Assembly (NCBI RefSeq): GCF_018130695.1
Contig: NZ_JAFCJX010000049.1
Coordinates: 1 to 38,266, forward strand
Length of the DNA: 38,266 bases
Source: Bradyrhizobium jicamae
GTDB lineage: Bacteria > Pseudomonadota > Alphaproteobacteria > Rhizobiales > Xanthobacteraceae
Reading direction: 5' to 3'
The notes under the pieces were generated by a model. The model made no database searches and was not told where the DNA came from. It saw only the letters and a list, made by a program, of their open reading frames with translations. This document shows, piece after piece, positions 24,387-32,024 of the stretch (positions are counted from its first letter, which is position 1; the number at the start of each line of letters is the position of its first letter). The translations under genes and the position numbers were made by a program.

Positions 24387-24698
24387 TTAGGCCGGAAGAA
24401 GGTCGATGGTGATGCCCTTCGACCGGATGTGTTCGCGAAGATTGCCGGGTGTGATGCCACCATCCCTAAGTTCGACCGGTGCGATATAGGCACCGACCGC
24501 GCCGACGTCATCGGCTGCGCTTTCGGCAAGCAATGCGCGCGCGTCATCGGAGGTGCTCACGATCGCCGCGTCGGCGATGGCGGTCGACCAGCCCTGCTTG
24601 GCGGTGCGGTAGACCACCGCGCCGTCCCAGGTGCGGTTGGCGGTGACCATCGACGGCCCCGTGATGCGGATTTTCTTCTGTTCGAGCGGTGAGGTCAT
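24387..24698 (-). CDS. DUF2849 protein in the sulfite reductase operon
   Basis: A 103-residue protein of unknown function. Visible stretches are ITGPSMVTANRTWDGAVVYR and GVGAYIAPVELRDGGITPGN-like text (here AVGAYIAPVELRDG). It fits DUF2849, which I recall mainly in alphaproteobacteria between cysG and cysI. The start ATG 24698 overlaps the cysG TGA as ATGA, and the frame opens earlier at 24752. It sits between cysG and cysI, which suggests siroheme delivery or sulfite reductase maturation; this is inference from position. Confidence 0.88.
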   Translation of the reverse strand: MTSPLEQKKIRITGPSMVTANRTWDGAVVYRTAKQGWSTAIADAAIVSTSDDARALLAESAADDVGAVGAYIAPVELRDGGITPGNLREHIRSKGITIDLLPA

Positions 24699-26131
24699 TG
24701 GGCAGCTTCCAGCAGTTCGGAGATGATGTTGGGAAGGTTGGATTGGCGCCATGGCGCGGAATGCGCGACCACGTCACCGATGATGAGGATGGCGGGACCG
24801 CCATCGATGGTCTTGACCAGTTCGGGCAGCCGATCGAGCGTGCCGACCGCGGCCTGGGCGTCGGGGCGCGTGACGCGCGCGAACACGCCGACCGGAGTTT
24901 CCGGCAGACGGCCCGCAGCGAGCAAACCGGCGCGGATCGAGGGCGCGGCGGTCATGCCCATGTAGACGACAACGGTCATCTTCTTGTCCGTCAGCACCGA
25001 CCAGTCGACGGTTTCGGCATCGCGCGCCTTGTGCGCAGTCAGGAAGGTGATGCGCGTCGCCTCGTGACGATAGGTCAGCGGCGCCTCGAAATGCGCGGCG
25101 GCGCCAAGGCCCGCGGTGATGCCGGGAACGATCGAATAGGCAACGCCGGCCGTGCGCAGCACCTCGATCTCCTCGCCGCCGCGGCCGAAGATGAAGGGAT
25201 CGCCGCCCTTCAGCCGCACCGCGCGCTGGCCGGATTTCGCGGCCTCGATCATCAGCGCGTTGGTCGCATCCTGGCCGATGCCGGGCTTGCCGATGCGACG
25301 CCCGACCGGAACGCGCGCAGCGTCACGGCGGATGCGATCGAGGATCTCGGGTGATACCAGTTCGTCATAGAACACGACGTCGGCATCCTGCAGCGCGCGC
25401 AGCGCCTTCACGGTGAGCAGGTCCGGATCGCCGGGACCGGCGCCGACCAGCGTGACATGGCCCTCGGCCTTGCCGTCCTTGTTTGCGCCAGCAAAGCTCG
25501 CGGGATCGTCAATTGCGTTGAGCGCCTTCGTGGCCTCATCCTTGCGGCCGGCAAGCACCAGCCCACCGATCGGGCCATCGACGATGCGCTCCCAGAAGCG
25601 GCGGCGCAGCGGGAATTCCGGAATGCGTTCATGAATCGATTTGCGGAAGCCTCCGATGAAGCCGGCGAGATCGCCGATCCGCGCCGGCAGCATCGCCTCG
25701 ATGCGCTCGCGAACGCGGCGCGCCACCACCGGCGAGGCACCGCCGGTGCCGACCGCGACCACGACATCGCCGCGATCGACGATCGCCGGGAAGATGAAGG
25801 TCGAATGCGCGAGGTCGTCCATCACATTGACGGGCAGGCCCGCCGCCCTGGCGCGTGCCGACATCGCGACACCGATGTCGCCGGCGCCGGCGCAGAGAAC
25901 CGCGATGACGCCGGAGAGATCGGCCGACAGCGGATCGCCGGTGGCCGGCTCGATCCGCGCGACATCGTCCGCAGCAAGGCCGGCGAGGTCGTGGTTGCCG
26001 TCCGTCGCATGCCAGCGGACCTGCGCGCCGGCGGCCGCGAGCAGCCGCAGCTTGGCGCGTGCGAGGTCGCCCGCTCCGACGAGCAGGACCTTTCCGCTTT
26101 GCATGTCCAGGAACACTGGAAGATATCGCAT
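24695..26131 (-). CDS. cysG: Siroheme synthase (trifunctional)
   Basis: A 478-residue fusion that makes siroheme from uroporphyrinogen III for CysI. The N-terminal ~200 residues are the precorrin-2 dehydrogenase/ferrochelatase part (VLLVGAGDLARAKLRLLAAA). The C-terminal half is uroporphyrinogen-III C-methyltransferase: HVTLVGAGPGDPDLLTVKAL, VRLKGGDPFIFGRGGEE and a late GMTAAPSIRAGLLAAG. The length is that of full CysG. ATG 26131 is 28 nt below a likely transcript start (see the promoter entry). First gene of the minus-strand sulfur cluster, divergent from cysD. Confidence 0.95.
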   Translation of the reverse strand: MRYLPVFLDMQSGKVLLVGAGDLARAKLRLLAAAGAQVRWHATDGNHDLAGLAADDVARIEPATGDPLSADLSGVIAVLCAGAGDIGVAMSARARAAGLPVNVMDDLAHSTFIFPAIVDRGDVVVAVGTGGASPVVARRVRERIEAMLPARIGDLAGFIGGFRKSIHERIPEFPLRRRFWERIVDGPIGGLVLAGRKDEATKALNAIDDPASFAGANKDGKAEGHVTLVGAGPGDPDLLTVKALRALQDADVVFYDELVSPEILDRIRRDAARVPVGRRIGKPGIGQDATNALMIEAAKSGQRAVRLKGGDPFIFGRGGEEIEVLRTAGVAYSIVPGITAGLGAAAHFEAPLTYRHEATRITFLTAHKARDAETVDWSVLTDKKMTVVVYMGMTAAPSIRAGLLAAGRLPETPVGVFARVTRPDAQAAVGTLDRLPELVKTIDGGPAILIIGDVVAHSAPWRQSNLPNIISELLEAAQ

Positions 26132-26164
26132 CAGACACTCGCTTCCCCAACTCGGGGGTTGACT

Positions 26165-26176
26165 GAAATTATTTTC
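26165..26176. promoter_or_regulatory. GAAA-N4-TTTC dyad 1 over the cysG promoter
   Basis: The sequence gaaattattttc is a GAAA-N4-TTTC dyad. It covers the candidate cysG -10 box and would block it if bound. It is A+T-rich in a G+C-rich region. A second dyad of the same form lies 42 bp away. Confidence 0.5.
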
Positions 26177-26194
26177 TATTTATGTGTCGATCAA
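26166..26194 (-). promoter_or_regulatory. Candidate cysG sigma-70 promoter
   Basis: The minus strand reads TTGATC (26194-26189), 17 bp, then TAATTT (26171-26166). The start would be near 26159, giving a leader of about 28 nt with GGGGAAG before the ATG. Confidence 0.55.
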
Positions 26195-26206
26195 GCCCGA
26201 CAAAGA

Positions 26207-26218
26207 GAAAATTATTTC
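26207..26218. promoter_or_regulatory. GAAA-N4-TTTC dyad 2, cysD side
   Basis: The sequence gaaaattatttc has the same GAAA-N4-TTTC form as the dyad at 26165-26176. The 42-bp separation is four helical turns, so both sites would lie on one face of the DNA. No clear cysD promoter boxes are visible. Confidence 0.5.
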
Positions 26219-26273
26219 TTCTCTATTGCGGCGCAACTTTAGAATTTCCACCTCCCAAGGCCAAGGCCCAGAG

Positions 26274-27179
26274 ATGCATCTTCTCGACAACGAATCCCCC
26301 GCAGCCAAGGCGCGAGCCGCAGCCCTCGGCAAAGCATCTTCCGTGCCGAAAATTTCTTCTGCCGGGCCGCTCGCTCCGCCGTCGATGGATCACCTCGACG
26401 AGCTCGAGGCGCAGAGCATCTACATCCTGCGCGAGGCCTTTGCGCGGCTGAAGAAGCTGGCGCTGCTGTGGTCGCTCGGCAAGGACTCCAACGTCATGAT
26501 CTGGCTGGCGCGGAAGGCCTTCTTCGGCCGCGTGCCGTTCCCGGCGCTGCATGTCGACACCGGCAAGAAGTTTCCGGAGATGTACGCGTTCCGCGATCGC
26601 TTCGGCAAGGAATGGGACCTCGATCTCAAGGTCGAGCCCTGCCCGCCGATCGACGCCGTCGATCCCACGCTGCCGCCGGCCGCGCGTTCGGCCGCCCGCA
26701 AGACCGAAGGGTTGAAGTGGGCGCTCAACAAATACGGCTTTGACGGACTGATCGCCGGCATCCGCCGCGACGAGGAAGCGACCCGCGCCAAGGAGCGCGT
26801 GTTCTCGCCGCGCGGCCTCGAAGGCGAATGGGACGTGCGCGACCAGCCGCCGGAATTCTGGGATCACTTCAACGCCTCGCCGCCGCAGGGCGCGCATCTG
26901 CGCATCCATCCGATCCTGCATTGGACCGAGGCCGATATCTGGGCCTACACCAAGCGCGAAGGCATTCCGATCATCCCGCTGTATCTCGCCAAGGACGGCA
27001 AGCGCTATCGCTCGCTGGGCGATCAGGACATCACCAACCCGGTGGCCTCGACCGCGTCCAACATCGACGAGATCCTGGCCGAGCTTGACGCCACCAAGAT
27101 CCCGGAGCGCGCCGGCCGCGCGCTCGACCACGAGACCGAGGATGCGTTCGAGCGGCTGCGTGTCGCCGGCTATCTCTGA
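26274..27179 (+). CDS. cysD: Sulfate adenylyltransferase subunit 2
   Basis: The catalytic small subunit of ATP sulfurylase, which makes APS from sulfate and ATP with the CysN GTPase. The PP-loop is SLGKDSNVMIWLARKAFF, followed by LHVDTGKKFPEMYAFRDRF, GIRRDEEATRAKERVFS and PILHWTEADIWAYTKREGI. The C-terminus is conserved (DQDITNPVASTASNIDEI). The usual CysD start is near MDHLDELEAQSIYILREAF (ATG 26385); the preceding Ala/Ser-rich 37 residues from ATG 26274 may be a lineage extension. The frame opens still earlier at 26184. It is 39 bp upstream of cysNC and divergent from cysG. Confidence 0.93.
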   Translation: MHLLDNESPAAKARAAALGKASSVPKISSAGPLAPPSMDHLDELEAQSIYILREAFARLKKLALLWSLGKDSNVMIWLARKAFFGRVPFPALHVDTGKKFPEMYAFRDRFGKEWDLDLKVEPCPPIDAVDPTLPPAARSAARKTEGLKWALNKYGFDGLIAGIRRDEEATRAKERVFSPRGLEGEWDVRDQPPEFWDHFNASPPQGAHLRIHPILHWTEADIWAYTKREGIPIIPLYLAKDGKRYRSLGDQDITNPVASTASNIDEILAELDATKIPERAGRALDHETEDAFERLRVAGYL

Positions 27180-27218
27180 TCTTCCCTTCTCAAGACCCGT
27201 TTTGGCGTGAGCGCTCCG

Positions 27219-29138
27219 ATGAACATGATCCTTCCCACCGCCTCGATTTCGGCTACGCCGAACGGCACGACCCGGCCGCAAGTCCGCATCGTCATCGTCG
27301 GCCATGTCGACCACGGCAAGTCGACCCTGGTCGGCCGCCTCCTGCATGAGACCGGCAGCCTGCCGGACGGCAAGCTGGAGATGCTGAAGGCCGTCAGCGC
27401 GCGGCGCGGCATGCCGTTCGAGTGGTCCTTTTTGCTCGATGCGCTCCAGACCGAGCGCGACCAGGGCATCACGATCGACACCACGCAGATCCGTTTCCGC
27501 ACCCGTTCGCGCGACGTCGTGCTGATCGACGCGCCCGGCCACGCCGAATTCCTCCGCAACATGATCACCGGCGCCTCGCAGGCCGACGGCGCGGTGCTGA
27601 TCATCGATGCGCTGGAAGGCGTGCGCGACCAGACCCGGCGGCACGGCTACCTCCTGCATCTGCTCGGCGTGAAGCAGGTCGCTGTCGTCGTCAACAAGAT
27701 GGACCGCGTCGATTTCTCGGCCAATCGCTTCAAGGAGATCAGCGACGAGATTTCCGCGCATCTGATCGGCCTCGGTGTCACGCCGTCGGCGGTGATCCCG
27801 ATCTCCGCGCGCGATGGCGACGGCGTCGCCGAAATCACCCAGCGGATCGGCTGGTACAAGGGACCGACGGTGGTCGAGGCGCTCGATGCGCTCGAGCCGG
27901 CGCGGCCGCTGGCGGAGCTGTCGCTGCGCCTGCCGGTGCAGGCGATCTACAAGTTCGACGACCGCCGCATCGTCGCGGGCCGCATCGAATCCGGCAGCCT
28001 CAAGAGCGGCGACGAGATCGTGATCATGCCGGCCGGCAAGATCGCGAAGATCAAGACGGTCGAGAGCTGGCCGGTGACGCCGGTCGACGGCCCGCAGACC
28101 GCCGGACGCTCGGTCGGCATCACGCTCGACCGCGAGCTGTTCCTCGAGCGGGGCGACATCATCGCTCACGTCGGGCAGAGCCCGCGCGACACCCGCCGCA
28201 TCCGCGCGCGGATCTTCTGGCTGCACGACAAGCCGCTGACCAAGGGCGAGCAGATCCTGATCCGCCTCGGCACCAAGGAAAGCCGCGCCACCGTGGTCGC
28301 GATCGAAAAGGCGATCGATCCCGGCGCGCTGTCGAATGAAGAGAACAAGGCGATCGCGCGCAATCATGTCGGCGAGATCGACATCTCGCTGGCGCAGCCG
28401 GTCGCAACCGATCCCTACACCGAGAACCCGCGCACCGGACGCCTGGTGATCGAGGTCAACGGCCGCATCGCCGGCGGTGGCCTCGTGCTGTCGGTCGACG
28501 CCGGCCAACGCGCCGTTCCCGTCGACATCGTTCCCGTTGAATCCGCGCTGCGTCCCGACGAGCGGTCGGCGCGCTATCGCCATAACGGCGCGGTGGTCTG
28601 GCTCACCGGCCTGCCCGGCTCCGGCAAATCGACGCTGGCGCGCGCGCTGGAGCGCAAGCTGTTCGGCAATGGCGGCTCGCCCGTGCTGCTCGACGGCGAC
28701 ACGGTGCGCGCCGGTCTCAACAGCGATCTTGGCTTCTCTGCCGAAGATCGCGCCGAGAACATCCGTCGCCTCGCCGAGGTCGCGACGCATCTCGCCCGCA
28801 ACGGCCACATCGCAATCGTCGCCGCCGTCTCGCCGTCGGCTGTCGATCGCGCCACCGCGCGCCGCATCGCCGACACCGCGTTCCGCGAGATCTATGTCGC
28901 GACACCGGCCGAGGTCTGCGAGACCCGCGACCCCAAAGGCCATTACGCCAAGGCACGCTCCGGCGGCCTGCCGTCGTTCACGGGCATCACCAACGATTAC
29001 CAGCCGCCGGCCAATGCCGAACTGACCATCGACACTTCGACGCGTTCGGTGGCCGACGGCGCCGACGAGATCGAACAGTTGCTGAAGCGGACCGGCGTCC
29101 TGTTCGACGAGGTGGTCGACCTCGCGGCCAATATCTAG
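27219..29138 (+). CDS. cysNC: Bifunctional sulfate adenylyltransferase large subunit / APS kinase
   Basis: A 639-residue fusion. The N-terminal ~440 residues are the CysN translational-type GTPase: G1 GHVDHGKST, G3 DAPGHAEF and G4 NKMD, then beta-barrel domains. The C-terminal ~190 residues are APS kinase CysC: Walker A GLPGSGKST, DGDTVRAGLNSDLGFS, the lid segment with DPKGHYAKARSG, and FTGITNDYQPP. The product is PAPS. I favour ATG 27219; a GTG at 27207 is in frame and neither has a strong ribosome site. The same fusion is known as NodQ in rhizobia, but the surrounding cys genes point to assimilation. Confidence 0.94.
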   Translation: MNMILPTASISATPNGTTRPQVRIVIVGHVDHGKSTLVGRLLHETGSLPDGKLEMLKAVSARRGMPFEWSFLLDALQTERDQGITIDTTQIRFRTRSRDVVLIDAPGHAEFLRNMITGASQADGAVLIIDALEGVRDQTRRHGYLLHLLGVKQVAVVVNKMDRVDFSANRFKEISDEISAHLIGLGVTPSAVIPISARDGDGVAEITQRIGWYKGPTVVEALDALEPARPLAELSLRLPVQAIYKFDDRRIVAGRIESGSLKSGDEIVIMPAGKIAKIKTVESWPVTPVDGPQTAGRSVGITLDRELFLERGDIIAHVGQSPRDTRRIRARIFWLHDKPLTKGEQILIRLGTKESRATVVAIEKAIDPGALSNEENKAIARNHVGEIDISLAQPVATDPYTENPRTGRLVIEVNGRIAGGGLVLSVDAGQRAVPVDIVPVESALRPDERSARYRHNGAVVWLTGLPGSGKSTLARALERKLFGNGGSPVLLDGDTVRAGLNSDLGFSAEDRAENIRRLAEVATHLARNGHIAIVAAVSPSAVDRATARRIADTAFREIYVATPAEVCETRDPKGHYAKARSGGLPSFTGITNDYQPPANAELTIDTSTRSVADGADEIEQLLKRTGVLFDEVVDLAANI

Positions 29139-29259
29139 CCTCCTCAAGATGTCGTCGCCCGGCCGGGCGGCGGCGTCCTGGATGCCTCTCATGAGCTGGG
29201 GGATGACGCCTATAAGTCGGCCATAAGGGGGCCTTCTCAGAGCCGTGGCTTTAGGGCTA

Positions 29260-29295
29260 AAAGGGCCGTGAACGCGGCCCTTTGGCGCGTTTTTT
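29260..29295 (+). terminator. Probable terminator after cysNC
   Basis: A 9-bp perfect stem (29260-29268 with 29275-29283) with a 6-nt loop lies 121 bp past the cysNC stop. A run of six T (29290-29295) follows after 6 nt. The delay before the T-run makes it imperfect. The rest of the 213-bp gap holds the dyad below. Confidence 0.5.
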
Positions 29296-29317
29296 GCTGT
29301 TTTCAACTGAAAACAGC
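29296..29317. promoter_or_regulatory. Palindrome upstream of glcB, possible operator
   Basis: A perfect inverted repeat has 9-bp arms gctgttttc (29296-29304) and gaaaacagc (29309-29317) around aact. It ends 34 nt before the glcB ATG. It could bind a regulator of the glyoxylate shunt or fold in the leader RNA; I cannot assign the regulator. Confidence 0.5.
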
Positions 29318-29351
29318 TTCTAAACGCCCGATTTTTTTGAGAAAGCCCATC

Positions 29352-31514
29352 ATGACTCGTGTCGATGCCCACGGATTGAAGATCGCCCCTGTCCTGTTCG
29401 ATTTCATCGCCAAGGAGGCGACCCCCAAGACCTCGATCACGCCCGACGCCTTCTGGGCAGGCGTTGCCGCCATCATCGCCAAGCTCGGCCCGAAGAACCG
29501 CGAGCTGCTCGCGTTCCGCGACACCCTGCAGGCCAAGATCGACGAGTGGCATCGCGCCCACAAGGGCAAGGCGTTCGACATCAACGCCTACACCGCTTTC
29601 CTGAAGGAGATCGGCTATCTCCTGCCCGAGCCGGCCACACAAAAGGTCGAGACCGCCAATGTCGACGACGAGATCGGCAAGATCTGCGGTCCACAACTGG
29701 TGGTGCCGCTGACCAATGCGCGCTACGCGCTGAACGCCGCGAATGCGCGCTGGGGCTCGCTCTATGATGCCTTCTACGGCACCGACGCGATCCCGCATGA
29801 TCCGAGCGAGAGTGGCCGCGGCTACAACAAGGCGCGCGGCGACAAGGTGATTGCGAAGGCCAAGGCCTTCCTCGATGCCGCCGCGCCGCTCGCGACCGGC
29901 AGCCACACCGACGTCACCTCCTATAGCGTCATCGCCGGCCAGCTCTCGGTGAAGCTGAAGAGCGGCAACGCGACCGCGCTGAAGAACGCCGCGCAGTTCG
30001 CCGGGTATCTCGGCGACGCGGCTGCGCCGTCGGCCGTGCTGCTGGTCAACAACGGCATGCATGTCGAGGTCAAGATCGACCGCAACAACACCATCGGCAA
30101 GGATGACCCGGCTGGCGTCGCCGACATGATCCTGGAGTCGGCGGTCTCGACCATCCTCGACATGGAAGACTCCGTTGCCGCGGTTGATGCCGAGGACAAG
30201 GTGCTGGTCTATCGCAACACGCTCGGCCTGATGAACGGCACGCTGTCGGCCGATTTCGAGAAGGGCGGCAAGACGCTGACCCGCTCGCTCAACGCCGACC
30301 GCGTTTACAAGACGCCGGCCGGCGGCGAGCTGAAGCTGCACGGCCGCAGCCTCTTGCTGATGCGCAATGTCGGCCACCACATGTTCACCGACGCCGTGCT
30401 CGACGCCAAGGGCGAGGAGATTCCGGAAGGCCTGCTCGATGCCGCCGTCGCCGGCCTGCTCGCGATCCATGATCTGAAGGGCAACTCCAAGACGAGGAAC
30501 AGCCGCACCGGCTCGGTCTACATCGTCAAGCCGAAGATGCATGGCCCCGACGAAGTGTCGCTCACCTGCGACCTCTTCGCCGAGGTCGAGAAGATGCTCG
30601 GCCTCGCCGAGAACACCATCAAGGTCGGCATCATGGATGAGGAGCGCCGCACCACGGTCAACCTCAAGGCCTGCATCCAGCGTGCCTCCAAGCGCATCAT
30701 GTTCATCAACACCGGCTTCCTCGACCGCACCGGCGACGAGATCCATACGTCGATGGAAGCGGGGCCGATGATCCGCAAGAACGACATGAAGGCGCAGCCC
30801 TGGATCAAGGCCTATGAGGACTGGAACGTGGACACCGGTCTCGTCGACGGCCTGCCCGGCCATGCCCAGATCGGCAAGGGCATGTGGGCAGCCCCCGACA
30901 AGATGGCCGACATGCTGACCCAGAAGCTCGGCCATCCCTCGGCCGGCGCCACCACGGCGTGGGTCCCCTCGCCGACCGCCGCCACGCTGCACGCGCTGCA
31001 CTATCACCAGGTCAACGTCACCGCGCGGCAGCAGGAGCTCGCCAAGGGCGGGCCGCGCGCAAAGCTCTCCGACATCCTCACCATCCCGGTGTCGCAGTCG
31101 AACTGGGCGCCCGATGACGTGAAGCAGGAGATCGACAACAACTGCCAGGGCATCCTCGGCTACGTCGTGCGCTGGATCGACCAGGGTGTCGGCTGCTCCA
31201 AGGTGCCTGACATCCATGACGTCGGCCTGATGGAAGACCGCGCCACCCTGCGCATCTCGAGCCAGCATCTGGCGAACTGGCTGCACCAGGGCGTCATCAC
31301 CAGGGATCAGGTGATGGAGTCGCTGAAGCGGATGGCTGTGGTGGTCGACAAGCAGAACGCGGGCGACGCGCTCTACAAGCCGATGGCGCCCGCCTTCGAC
31401 GGCACAGCCTTCAAGGCTGCCTGCGATCTCGTGTTCGAGGGCCGCACCCAGCCGAACGGCTACACCGAATACATCCTGACCGCGCGTCGCCGCGAGGCGA
31501 AGGCCGCCGGCTGA
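29352..31514 (+). CDS. glcB: Malate synthase G
   Basis: A 720-residue cytoplasmic enzyme joining glyoxylate and acetyl-CoA to malate. The length and text are those of the single-chain G isoform: TTVNLKACIQRASKRIMFIN, GFLDRTGDEIHTSMEAGPM, the adjacent KNDMKAQPWIKAYEDWNVD, GMWAAPDKMADML and the late MEDRATLRISSQHLANWL with the catalytic Asp/Arg region. ATG 29352 is typical for the family (TRVDAHGLKIAPVLFDF); the frame also opens at 29268. It is a single gene ended by a strong terminator. No isocitrate lyase lies here. Confidence 0.96.
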   Translation: MTRVDAHGLKIAPVLFDFIAKEATPKTSITPDAFWAGVAAIIAKLGPKNRELLAFRDTLQAKIDEWHRAHKGKAFDINAYTAFLKEIGYLLPEPATQKVETANVDDEIGKICGPQLVVPLTNARYALNAANARWGSLYDAFYGTDAIPHDPSESGRGYNKARGDKVIAKAKAFLDAAAPLATGSHTDVTSYSVIAGQLSVKLKSGNATALKNAAQFAGYLGDAAAPSAVLLVNNGMHVEVKIDRNNTIGKDDPAGVADMILESAVSTILDMEDSVAAVDAEDKVLVYRNTLGLMNGTLSADFEKGGKTLTRSLNADRVYKTPAGGELKLHGRSLLLMRNVGHHMFTDAVLDAKGEEIPEGLLDAAVAGLLAIHDLKGNSKTRNSRTGSVYIVKPKMHGPDEVSLTCDLFAEVEKMLGLAENTIKVGIMDEERRTTVNLKACIQRASKRIMFINTGFLDRTGDEIHTSMEAGPMIRKNDMKAQPWIKAYEDWNVDTGLVDGLPGHAQIGKGMWAAPDKMADMLTQKLGHPSAGATTAWVPSPTAATLHALHYHQVNVTARQQELAKGGPRAKLSDILTIPVSQSNWAPDDVKQEIDNNCQGILGYVVRWIDQGVGCSKVPDIHDVGLMEDRATLRISSQHLANWLHQGVITRDQVMESLKRMAVVVDKQNAGDALYKPMAPAFDGTAFKAACDLVFEGRTQPNGYTEYILTARRREAKAAG

Positions 31515-31534
31515 TCCAGCCGACATCGCATGCA

Positions 31535-31564
31535 AAAGCCCCGGCGCATTGCCGGGGCTTTTTT
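31535..31564 (+). terminator. Intrinsic terminator of glcB
   Basis: A 12-bp stem (31535-31546 with 31552-31563, core gccccggc/gccggggc) with a 5-nt loop ends in a run of T through 31564. It lies 21 nt after the glcB stop and is a textbook rho-independent terminator. Confidence 0.92.
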
Positions 31565-31567
31565 CTT

Positions 31568-31654
31568 TCGTCATTGCGAGCGAAGCGAAGCAATCCATAT
31601 TGCCGCTTGCTGTGACATGGATTGCTTTGTCGCTTGCGCTCCTCGCAATGACGA
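31568..31654. repeat. Inverted-repeat element (tcgtcattgcgag ends)
   Basis: The ends tcgtcattgcgag (31568-31580) and ctcgcaatgacga (31642-31654) are perfect reverse complements. Inner parts gcaatccat and atggattgc also pair. It lies directly after the glcB terminator. From memory this family is common across bacteria including Bradyrhizobium; no search was done. Confidence 0.75.
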
Positions 31655-31672
31655 GGTGATGGTTGGATGCTC

Positions 31673-31828
31673 CTAGAACACCGTGAGATATTTCAGCAGC
31701 GACACAATGCCGATGATGATGACCACCACGCGCGCGATCTGCTTGGCCCGTCCATCGAGCGGCAGCATGTTGATGAGATAGAGGACGAGGATAACGACGA
31801 GGAATGTGACGAGTACGCCGACGAGCAT
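31673..31828 (-). CDS. 51-residue membrane protein (Thivi_2564-like)
   Basis: A small inner-membrane protein with two hydrophobic helices (LVGVLVTFLVVILVLYLIN and IARVVVIIIGIVSLLKYL) joined by the loop MLPLDGRAKQ. The YLINMLPLDGRAKQ core matches what I recall as the Thivi_2564 family; function unknown. ATG 31828 has AGGGGG upstream. A consensus EcfG promoter lies at 31872-31896, so it is likely part of the general stress response. It is convergent with glcB. Confidence 0.8.
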   Translation of the reverse strand: MLVGVLVTFLVVILVLYLINMLPLDGRAKQIARVVVIIIGIVSLLKYLTVF

Positions 31829-31871
31829 GCGGGCCCCCTGTGGCATGTTGAAAGTGCGACTGGCCTCTTCT

Positions 31872-31896
31872 AACGCACCAATGAGTTGCGGGTTCC
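31872..31896 (-). promoter_or_regulatory. EcfG-type promoter of the 51-residue membrane protein
   Basis: The minus strand reads GGAAC (31896-31892), exactly 16 bp, then CGTT (31875-31872), a full match to the EcfG consensus. The leader to the ATG at 31828 would be about 35 nt. Confidence 0.72.
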
Positions 31897-32024
31897 GGAT
31901 TGCGGAACCGAGCGTTGCTGGAAAAATGCCAACGATTCCAACGGCTCAGTAGTTCTACGAGCACCCTGCTTTCGAAGTCTTTACCCTTCCATCCCCTAAT
32001 GGCGGCAGCTTTGGGGGAAGCACC

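Noticed and set aside
27219..29138. Fused CysNC as NodQ of a symbiosis island
   Set aside because: It lies with cysD, cysG, cysH and cysI, has no nod genes around it and no shift in base composition.
31568..31654. Repeat as a second terminator or small RNA of glcB
   Set aside because: A strong intrinsic terminator ends just before it and no T-run follows; it fits a dispersed repeat better.
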